Source: HGM04593 sp045589695
GTDB taxonomy: Bacteria; Bacteroidota; Bacteroidia; Bacteroidales; Bacteroidaceae
DNA: 64,000 bases
NCBI GenBank assembly: GCA_045589695.1
Contig: JAZNPP010000026.1
Location: forward strand, 62,001-126,000
Direction: 5' to 3'
The notes beneath the pieces are model-generated. The model was given only the letters and a program-made list of their open reading frames with translations. It was not told the DNA's origin and made no database searches. The position numbers and the translations under genes were made by a program. This document shows, in pieces, positions 36,001 through 41,907 of this stretch (position 1 is its first letter; every line of letters starts with the position of its first letter).

Positions 36001-37302
36001 TTACTTATACTGCATCCACTCATTCAGCTGTTCAAGAATCTCGTCACGCATATCATCGGGCATGTTGAGTATTCTTGTTCTGTGGCTTCCGCCCGGCTGT
36101 ATATAAACCTTAATATTCTCTTTGTTACGGTCGCGCAGCCATGTGATGCCGCTTGCAGTCCAAGGGTCTACCTCGCCGTATATAAGCAGCATCTTCGGGT
36201 CGTTCTCGGTGTAGTAGTCCGTAGTGAAGCGGAATGTAGAGTCGTCGAACTTCACGTCTGCGAACTCCTCGGGGAGAAGAACACGTTTCAGGTAACCTTC
36301 AATATCTTCGGCATTCACATACTTGTGGAACGGCTCAATGTTATAACCGTAATAGCCGAAGTCCTTGACAGCCTGAACAAAGAACGAGCCAATCCTATTC
36401 TCGGCAGCGAAATAGTCGGGGCCGCACATCTTCACGAAGTAGTCGAACAAAGTCTTGTCGTCAGAGTCGAGCGCAGGTATAGTGCTGACAGGAGTACCCC
36501 ATTGCCACATTGAGAACTGGTATTCAAGAACAAGCAGGTCATATATTGTAGATGTAGGAACACGGAATACATAACCCTTTTCGAGGCAGTAAGCATCGAA
36601 AAGAGGCATCATTCTCTCCTTACGCTCGAACATTTCGGTCTGGAAACTGCGGATAGCGTCACGTTCGGCTTTTGAAGCGACCATTTCGAGGAACGACTCA
36701 TGACGGCCGTCTTCGACAGCGCAGCTCAGCGGGCCTACGTAAGGCACTGACACGTCAAGATCTTCGGGGAAATGCGCACGGAAATATATCGACGTAGAGC
36801 CTCCCTTGCTGATACCCGTAGAAGCCCATTTAGCCTTGTAGAAAGGCTTGAAGGAGGTGATAATGTTATGATAGTCGGTCATTGAGTTCAACACGGTGAG
36901 GTACTGCCAATCGCAGGGCTCAGGCGTTGAGCCGGAGAAATAACGGTACTCGACAAAGAGTATGTTCGCATCCATAATCTTTGTCAGCTCTTCCATGTAA
37001 TTAGGGTTGCTGAACGCATAGTCGCCGGCATAACCCTCGGTAACGACTACGACAGGGCGGTCATAGCCTCTGTGACCGAGCATCACACGCTGCTCGAACG
37101 TTCCCGCCGCAGGGTTATCAGGGTCGAGAAGCTGGTTTATTTTCATCAGGTAGTACTGACGTGTAGTGTCCTTTTTCTCAATCTTTTCGAAACTGTTTAC
37201 AGCCTTGATGCTCTTGAGCATCTTTTCCACATCGTTGTTCTGAGCCGTCGCGAAAAGCGCCGCGAACAGCAACGGAAGCATAGCAAAAATTCTTTTATTC
37301 AT
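36001..37302 (-). CDS. S37 family serine peptidase (tripeptidyl aminopeptidase type)
   Basis: This exported alpha/beta-hydrolase peptidase has a signal peptide at 1-21 (ending ATAQ). The likely triad is Ser165 in TGISKGGST, Asp379 in GEVDPW and His407 in GGSHRT. The long HRGYDRPVVVVTEGY region and the SVPYVGPL segment after the nucleophile are family features of S37 (PS-10), known for tripeptidyl aminopeptidase activity in Streptomyces. It probably acts in the periplasm or at the cell surface. It is preceded by a 42-residue membrane peptide gene (5-base gap) and followed by an ABC ATPase (16-base gap). Confidence 0.85.
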   Translation of the reverse strand: MNKRIFAMLPLLFAALFATAQNNDVEKMLKSIKAVNSFEKIEKKDTTRQYYLMKINQLLDPDNPAAGTFEQRVMLGHRGYDRPVVVVTEGYAGDYAFSNPNYMEELTKIMDANILFVEYRYFSGSTPEPCDWQYLTVLNSMTDYHNIITSFKPFYKAKWASTGISKGGSTSIYFRAHFPEDLDVSVPYVGPLSCAVEDGRHESFLEMVASKAERDAIRSFQTEMFERKERMMPLFDAYCLEKGYVFRVPTSTIYDLLVLEYQFSMWQWGTPVSTIPALDSDDKTLFDYFVKMCGPDYFAAENRIGSFFVQAVKDFGYYGYNIEPFHKYVNAEDIEGYLKRVLLPEEFADVKFDDSTFRFTTDYYTENDPKMLLIYGEVDPWTASGITWLRDRNKENIKVYIQPGGSHRTRILNMPDDMRDEILEQLNEWMQYK

Positions 37303-37307
37303 AATAT

Positions 37308-37436
37308 TTAATTTATTTTCTTATCTATATCAAAGACGACAAGCGTACACAACAGCAGGATTATCAAGACCGCTACGGCAACCAAGAGAACCACGTAGCA
37401 GGCACGCCCGCCATTAAAACCGAAAGGTGAAATCAT
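37308..37436 (-). CDS. small single-pass membrane protein, 42 residues
   Basis: An ATG at 37436 opens a frame of 42 codons ending in TAA at 37308-37310. The peptide starts MISPFGFNGGRACYVV, has one strong hydrophobic segment at about residues 14-36 rich in Val, Leu and Ile, and ends in a charged FDIDKKIN. Its stop lies five bases before the S37 peptidase start, so the two are probably translated from one transcript. It could be a membrane partner of the peptidase or a translational leader. I do not recognise a family. Confidence 0.5.
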   Translation of the reverse strand: MISPFGFNGGRACYVVLLVAVAVLIILLLCTLVVFDIDKKIN

Positions 37437-37474
37437 CGTTCATCGTTAATCGCCAATCGTTAATCGTTCATCTT

Positions 37475-37579
37475 TAATCTGTTGGCGGCATTCGCTACCG
37501 CAACCCAAGCGGTGCCACTTTGCGGCACTGCGCTTGACGAGATGCTGCTCATGCCGTCTAAGCTTCGCTTTAATCGTTA
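37475..37579 (+). repeat. 105-bp interspersed repeat, copy 1
   Basis: The element begins TAATCTGTTGGCGGC and ends CTTTAATCGTTA. It holds a GTGCC/GGCAC hairpin and the words AACCCAAGCGG and GACGAGATGCTGCTCATGCC. The copy at 41043-41147 differs at three positions; a reverse-oriented core copy lies at 37812-37898. It sits between genes and codes for nothing obvious. Confidence 0.9.
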
Positions 37580-37811
37580 TATATATTATCTGCAAAAATA
37601 ATATAAGTTAAGAGTTATACAAAATTAAGAAGCTTTTTAAATTCCGGTAATTATATATAAATTCCTCCCGATCAACCGTTTTTTCTTGATATTTTCCCCT
37701 TTCAGTCATCAAAAAGAGAAAGTCCGCAAAAGATGACATCTCGTAAACTGTTCACGTTGCACGTTCCTTGACAGACACACCTACCCTTACAACTCTAAAC
37801 TCTAAACCCTC

Positions 37812-37898
37812 AAAGCGAAGCTTAGACGGCATGAGCAGCATCTCGTCAAGCGCAGTGCCGCAACATGGCACCGCTTGGGTTGCGACAGCGAATGCCGC
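37812..37898 (-). repeat. 105-bp interspersed repeat, copy 2 (inverted, 87-bp core)
   Basis: This is the reverse complement of the core of copy 1, from AAAGCGAAGC to GAATGCCGC. Its flanks are CTCTAAA arrays instead of GTTAATC arrays, so the core and the flanking short repeats are separate units. Copies 1 and 2 form an inverted pair with 232 bases between. Confidence 0.88.
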
Positions 37899-37910
37899 TC
37901 AACATTCCCT

Positions 37911-37942
37911 CAACTCTAAACCCTAAACTCTAAACTCCAAAC
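37911..37942. repeat. degenerate CTCTAAA/CCCTAAA short-repeat array
   Basis: CAACTCTAAACCCTAAACTC and the following bases form four to five seven-base units. A shorter array of the same word is at 37791-37810, on the other side of repeat copy 2. The word resembles telomere repeats only by chance. Confidence 0.6.
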
Positions 37943-37957
37943 TTCTTCAACAAAAAA

Positions 37958-37986
37958 GCAGGATGAAAGCTATGCTTCCACCCTGC
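37958..37986 (-). terminator. rho-independent terminator after nagB
   Basis: A 13-pair stem (37958-37970 with 37974-37986) with a 3-base loop. On the minus strand two pairs are G-U wobbles and the hairpin is followed by six T residues. It lies 20 bases after the nagB stop. Confidence 0.8.
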
Positions 37987-38006
37987 CTCGATAAATTTCA
38001 ATTGTT

Positions 38007-38810
38007 TTAATATGCGGGTTTCATGTTGTCGCGTTCGATATCCTTGAAGTAGTTTACCGTACCTACCTTAAGTTCCGCTGTAGCCGCATCGTCGCAAACG
38101 ATGATGCCGCGCGGGTGCATCTGAAGAACGCTGATTGTCCACATCTGCGTGATGTTGCCCTCAACAGCATGATAGAGAGCCTGAGCCTTGTTGTGGCCGT
38201 TCACGAGGATAAGCACCTCTTTAGCGTCCATAACAGTGCCTACACCTACTGTAACCGCAGTCTTAGGAACCTTGTTGATATCGTTGTCGAAGAAGCGAGA
38301 GTTAGCGATAATCGTATCGGTTGTCAAAGTTTTGATACGTGTGCGGGAAGCGAGTGATGAACCCGGCTCGTTGAATGCGATGTGACCGTCGGGGCCGATA
38401 CCGCCGAGGAAAAGGTCAATACCTCCGTAAGATTTAATTCTCTCTTCGTAACGGGCGCACTCTGCAACAAGGTCCTCGGCATTGCCGTTTAGAATGTTCA
38501 CGTTCTCTCTCTTAACATCTACATGGCTGAAGAAGTTGTTCCACATGAATGAGTGGTAGCCCTCGGGGTGTTCCTCGGGAAGGCCTACATACTCGTCCAT
38601 ATTGAACGTAACGACATTCTGGAAGCTTACGACGCCTCTGTTATAGAGGTTGATGAGTTCTTTGTAGGTGCCGAGAGGAGTACCGCCCGTAGGAAGACCT
38701 AGTACAAAAGGTCTTTCGGCTGTAGGTTTGAACTCGTTGATTTTCTTTGCCACATAAGCAGCGGCCCAGCAAGAAAGCTGCTGATAGTTAGGTTGAACAA
38801 TTAAACGCAT
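38007..38810 (-). CDS. nagB: glucosamine-6-phosphate deaminase
   Basis: NagB converts glucosamine 6-phosphate to fructose 6-phosphate and ammonia, the last step of amino-sugar breakdown, in the cytoplasm. The family motifs are present: LGLPTGGTPLGTY for the phosphate, Asp72 in FNMDEY as catalytic acid/base, and GIGPDGHIAFNEPGSS with Asp141, His143 and Glu148. The length of 267 is that of the standard enzyme. It starts five bases after the GH43-like lipoprotein gene, so both are likely co-transcribed and linked to amino-sugar use. Confidence 0.95.
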   Translation of the reverse strand: MRLIVQPNYQQLSCWAAAYVAKKINEFKPTAERPFVLGLPTGGTPLGTYKELINLYNRGVVSFQNVVTFNMDEYVGLPEEHPEGYHSFMWNNFFSHVDVKRENVNILNGNAEDLVAECARYEERIKSYGGIDLFLGGIGPDGHIAFNEPGSSLASRTRIKTLTTDTIIANSRFFDNDINKVPKTAVTVGVGTVMDAKEVLILVNGHNKAQALYHAVEGNITQMWTISVLQMHPRGIIVCDDAATAELKVGTVNYFKDIERDNMKPAY

Positions 38811-38815
38811 AGTTT

Positions 38816-39826
38816 TTAAAATTTATAGTGTCCTTTAATTTGTAGTTTCTCAAACTGCGAATCGCACTTTAACAGCTTCGGAACACTCTTTTCGACCCCG
38901 CCTATCAGCGTATCTTTGCTGACGACCATCACAAGTGTCCCGTCATAGTCACTGAACATAGCAGCACCGCTCACACCCTCAAGCAAGGGTTTTTCCTCAG
39001 CTGTCCACGGGCCGTTCAACGTTCCCGTCCCGGAATAGGCTACGCCCACTGCTTTTTCCGCGCCTTTGCAGGCTGTAAAGAGCATGCCCATCGACTCTTC
39101 ACCGCAGTTGAACAGATAAGGCGATTCAAGCTCAGGCGAAAGCGCTTTCTTCCCATTTTTCGCCGTATGCGACCAGGGCACGTCCGAGGCTCTCATCATT
39201 TTGTACGATTCGCCCAAACGATGTCCGAGGTCATCGGAATACATCACTATCCGCACGGCATCGTCGCCGCTCTTTTCGCTCTGACAGCAGTATACCATAA
39301 AGCCGGCTCCGAGATAATCTTTGCAGAAAGTCGGGTGAGCCGCAATTTCGGTTTTGTCAAGCAAACGGCTCTTTGAGTCAATTGTCCTGTAAGGGCCATG
39401 CAGGCTGTCGGCAACAAGTGTCGAACATGAACGTTTCGTTATGCCGCCCTCATTCACCTCGAACGTTGCCATGAAGTAATACTTGCCCTTGAATTTATGT
39501 ATCTCGGGCGAAGTTATCACCGGGCCGCTCCCGAGCCACGATGCAGTGTCGTGACGCAGCACATCGTAGGGTCCCGTCCACGTTCTCAGGTCATCGCTTA
39601 CCCACACAAGACCGCCGTCAGCCGTCATGCAGTAACTGTCGGTAGTACGGTCATAAGTGATAAAGGGATTTTTCATATCCATAGTATCAATGGATACAGT
39701 GTCGCATACGGTACCTTTCGGAGGTTTCATTTCCCAAGCTGCGGACGTAGCGTTGTCACCACCGCCGAACTTGCATGCCTGCAACAGAAACAGAACCAAA
39801 AAGTATGTCAGCGCAACCCTTTTCAC
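38816..39826 (-). CDS. GH43-like five-bladed propeller lipoprotein
   Basis: The protein starts with GTG and has a lipoprotein signal with the lipobox cysteine at 18 (LLQAC). The rest looks like the five-bladed beta-propeller of GH43 and related families: DMKNPFITYDRTTDSYCM, VITSPEIHKFKGKYYFMATFE, and ALSPELESPYLF. Such proteins remove terminal sugars, often arabinose or xylose, but here the neighbour nagB hints at an amino-sugar context. Catalytic residues cannot be assigned with certainty. A TATCTTTA box lies 22 bases upstream. Confidence 0.7.
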   Translation of the reverse strand: MKRVALTYFLVLFLLQACKFGGGDNATSAAWEMKPPKGTVCDTVSIDTMDMKNPFITYDRTTDSYCMTADGGLVWVSDDLRTWTGPYDVLRHDTASWLGSGPVITSPEIHKFKGKYYFMATFEVNEGGITKRSCSTLVADSLHGPYRTIDSKSRLLDKTEIAAHPTFCKDYLGAGFMVYCCQSEKSGDDAVRIVMYSDDLGHRLGESYKMMRASDVPWSHTAKNGKKALSPELESPYLFNCGEESMGMLFTACKGAEKAVGVAYSGTGTLNGPWTAEEKPLLEGVSGAAMFSDYDGTLVMVVSKDTLIGGVEKSVPKLLKCDSQFEKLQIKGHYKF

Positions 39827-39847
39827 CTAACTGTAACTATGTTTCCG

Positions 39848-39855
39848 TAAAGATA
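39848..39855 (-). promoter_or_regulatory. candidate -7 box before the GH43-like gene (TATCTTTA)
   Basis: The minus strand reads TATCTTTA, one base off TAnnTTTG, 22 bases before the GTG start. It is the only promoter-like box close to the gene. Confidence 0.3.
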
Positions 39856-40065
39856 ATCATTTTTGGATAAACAAAACATTTATGCCATAAAAAAAACGAG
39901 AAAAAGCCTTTATTTTCAAAATTCGTCTTCAAAGGCCGCTGTTTTATGTTTATTTAGCCATTGGACGCAGCTTCAAAGGCCTACATGTTTGTTTAGTATA
40001 AAAACCGCACTGTTCAGAACAAGAGCGGAGATAAACGAGTATTATTAAACAAAACATGAAGCCAT

Positions 40066-40734
40066 ATGAAAGAGAGAGAAAAAAGGAGTGCCGGCAAAGC
40101 AGTATTCTCATCGGCAAAGATTGCTGCAGGCAGAGCGGTTCTTCTGTTCGCATTGCTTACAGGAACGGCATTCGCCGCATATCCGCAAGAGAAGAAAGAG
40201 AAGAAGATGACCCTAAGAGAAAAGGAAGACGCATGGAGAGCCGAACGCCTGAAGAAAAGGGCGCGAGAAGAGAAGATTGAGTTTCAGAACGACTCGATAC
40301 AGCATGCGCAAGCCATTATCGCCATCAGAGACGGCTCATGGGCTTTGGAGGCCTCTAACGTTACCTTCAACAACGGTGTCACCAACTACGTGACGCCGAG
40401 CATGAACTTCGTGTCGATAAACGACGGTACAGGCACCATTCAGACCGCATTCGACAACACCAACGTATATTCGCCCAACGGGCTCGGAGGCATCACTCTC
40501 GAAGGCAGCATAAGCAACGAGGAGCTTACTCTCGACAAGGACGGGAATGTCTATTACAGCTATCTCATTCAAGGCAGCAACCTGTCGGCGTCCGTAAGCA
40601 TTGTAATAACAGCCAACAGCAACCAGGCCACAGCGAATATAAACCCCAATTTCAACGGGCGCAATATGATGATGACGGGTTATATATACCCTTACGACAC
40701 AGCCGGGGTGTTTCAAGGAACGCCCGACTACTGA
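40066..40734 (+). CDS. DUF4251 protein, frame interrupted by TGA
   Basis: This 222-residue product has an N-terminal hydrophobic stretch (about 20-37, then TAFAAYPQ, a likely signal peptide), a very charged helical region (about 42-70) and a DUF4251 domain (about 78-210; QAIIAIRDGSWALEASN, MNFVSINDGTGTIQTAF, GLGGITLEGSIS). The domain is found in envelope proteins of Bacteroidota and its function is unknown. The TGA at 40732-40734 is codon 223; the same frame stays open for 62 more codons to a TAA at 40921-40923 and codes for a Pro/Gly-rich tail. The TGA may be a mutation, a sequencing error or a readthrough site. Confidence 0.8.
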   Translation: MKEREKRSAGKAVFSSAKIAAGRAVLLFALLTGTAFAAYPQEKKEKKMTLREKEDAWRAERLKKRAREEKIEFQNDSIQHAQAIIAIRDGSWALEASNVTFNNGVTNYVTPSMNFVSINDGTGTIQTAFDNTNVYSPNGLGGITLEGSISNEELTLDKDGNVYYSYLIQGSNLSASVSIVITANSNQATANINPNFNGRNMMMTGYIYPYDTAGVFQGTPDY

Positions 40735-40923
40735 CTGAGAAGCGATTTTGAATATTCATGGCCGGGCTACTACCCTCCCGTGAGGTTCCGTCCCCGCCCT
40801 ATTATGCGTCCCGGCCCGCCGATACCGCCCTCTTACGGCCCGCCTATGCCTCCGCCGGGAGGAGGAAGACCGCCGGGCATGGGCGGCGGAGGAAATGTCC
40901 GCCCGCCGGGATTTACTAGATAA
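40735..40923 (+). other. in-frame Pro/Gly-rich extension behind the DUF4251 stop
   Basis: In phase with the DUF4251 gene (855 bases from its start codon to the TAA), this part reads as SWPGYYPPVRFRPRP, PPIPPSYGPPMPPPGGGRPP and NVRPPGFTR. Repeated PPx and PxG words and the clean phase suggest it was or is translated as a C-terminal tail. It has much higher GC than its surroundings, and the next base after the TGA is C. Confidence 0.55.
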
Positions 40924-40962
40924 CGATAAACCAAGAATAATTCAAATAACCAAACAAACAAA

Positions 40963-40986
40963 AAGGGCAAACCAAAGTTTGCCCTT
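40963..40986 (+). terminator. terminator after the DUF4251 gene
   Basis: AAGGGCAAAC (40963-40972) pairs perfectly with GTTTGCCCTT (40977-40986) around a 4-base loop. It lies 39 bases after the TAA that ends the extended frame but 228 bases after the TGA, which fits a gene that originally ended at 40923. Confidence 0.65.
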
Positions 40987-40990
40987 CTAT

Positions 40991-41042
40991 CATTAATCAT
41001 TAATCGTTAAACGTTAATCGTTAATCGCTAATCGTTAAACGT
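40991..41042. repeat. degenerate GTTAATC short-repeat array
   Basis: The words ATTAATC, GTTAATC and GTTAAAC are repeated about seven times directly before 105-bp repeat copy 3. The same array precedes copy 1 (37437-37475), in the same orientation. Confidence 0.65.
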
Positions 41043-41147
41043 TAATCTGTTGGCGGCATTCGCTATCGCAACCCAAGCGGTGCCACGTTGCGGCACTGCG
41101 CTTGACGAGATGCTGCTCATGCCGTCGAAGCTTCGCTTTAATCGTTA
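41043..41147 (+). repeat. 105-bp interspersed repeat, copy 3
   Basis: Same orientation as copy 1 (37475-37579) and 102 of 105 bases alike. It sits between the convergent DUF4251 and YebC genes, right next to the YebC stop, and with its preceding GTTAATC array fills most of this gap. Confidence 0.9.
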
Positions 41148-41154
41148 AAAATCA

Positions 41155-41880
41155 TCACTCCTCAGCAGGTTTCATGTTCGTGTAAACATTCTGCACATCG
41201 TCATCCTCCTCAAGACGCTCGACAATCTTGTCGATTGTAGCGCGCTGCTCCTCGTTCACGTCCTTCTGGTCGTTAGGAATACGTGTGAATTCGCTGCCTG
41301 TAATCTCAAAGCCTTTTTCCTCAAGGCTCTTCTGGATTGCGCCGAATGACTTAGGATCGCCATAGATCGTGATTTCGTTCTCCTCCTCGTCGTACTCGTC
41401 CTCTACGCCATAGTCGATAAGGTCAAGAATCAGTTCGTCCATGTCGAGACCTTCGGTCTTCGTGAAAGTAAAGACGCTCTTCTGCGTGAACATGAAGTCG
41501 AGGCTGCCCTGCGTGCCGAGCGTACCGCCGAACTTATTGAAGACGGCACGGACATTCGCTACAGTACGTGTAGTGTTGTCGGTCGCGGCATCAACGAAGA
41601 TTGCGATACCATAAGGGCCGTATCCTTCGTATGTAACCTCCTTATAATCCTTCTGGTCCTTGCCCATCGCATTCTTGATAGCACGCTCGATGTTGTCTTT
41701 CGGCATGTTCTCACGCTTTGCATTGGCGATGATAGCTCTCAAGTGTGAGTTTGTATCGGGGTCGGGACCGCCTGCCTTAACTGCTATAGCAATCTGTTTA
41801 CCGACACGTGTAAATGTACGTGCCATATTACCCCATCTTTTCAATTTCGCAGCTTTACGGTATTCAAAAGCTCTACCCAT
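41155..41880 (-). CDS. YebC/PmpR family regulator
   Basis: A YebC/TACO1-family protein of 241 residues. The start MGRAFEYRKAAKLKRWGNMA with KAGGPDPDTNSHLRAIIANAKRENMPKDNIERAI and YEGYGPYGIAIFVDAATDN is typical. Members are known as transcriptional regulators, and more recently as factors that help ribosomes at proline-rich stretches. The nearby DUF4251 gene has such a stretch in its tail, but the link may be chance. It lies 27 bases downstream of pheT. Confidence 0.92.
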   Translation of the reverse strand: MGRAFEYRKAAKLKRWGNMARTFTRVGKQIAIAVKAGGPDPDTNSHLRAIIANAKRENMPKDNIERAIKNAMGKDQKDYKEVTYEGYGPYGIAIFVDAATDNTTRTVANVRAVFNKFGGTLGTQGSLDFMFTQKSVFTFTKTEGLDMDELILDLIDYGVEDEYDEEENEITIYGDPKSFGAIQKSLEEKGFEITGSEFTRIPNDQKDVNEEQRATIDKIVERLEEDDDVQNVYTNMKPAEE

Positions 41881-41907
41881 AGTAATTTGTATTTTAGTTT
41901 ATATTAT

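Larger units (their letters stand above)
37303..38006. other. intergenic region with repeats between the S37 gene and nagB
   Basis: These 704 bases hold a candidate small gene (37308-37436), two copies of a 105-bp element in opposite orientation (37475-37579 and 37812-37898), arrays of CTCTAAA-like words (37791-37810 and 37911-37942), GTTAATC-like words (37437-37475), and the nagB terminator (37958-37986). The stretch 37580-37790 is AT-rich with nothing clear. Confidence 0.65.

Noticed and set aside
37791..37942. Telomere-like CCCTAAA words
   Set aside because: They are few, degenerate and interrupted by a repeat copy inside a bacterial chromosome; the likeness is chance.
40761..40920. Separate small gene in another frame beginning with the ATG at 40761
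   Set aside because: This frame is open only because of the high GC content; the phase that continues DUF4251 gives the more regular Pro/Gly pattern.
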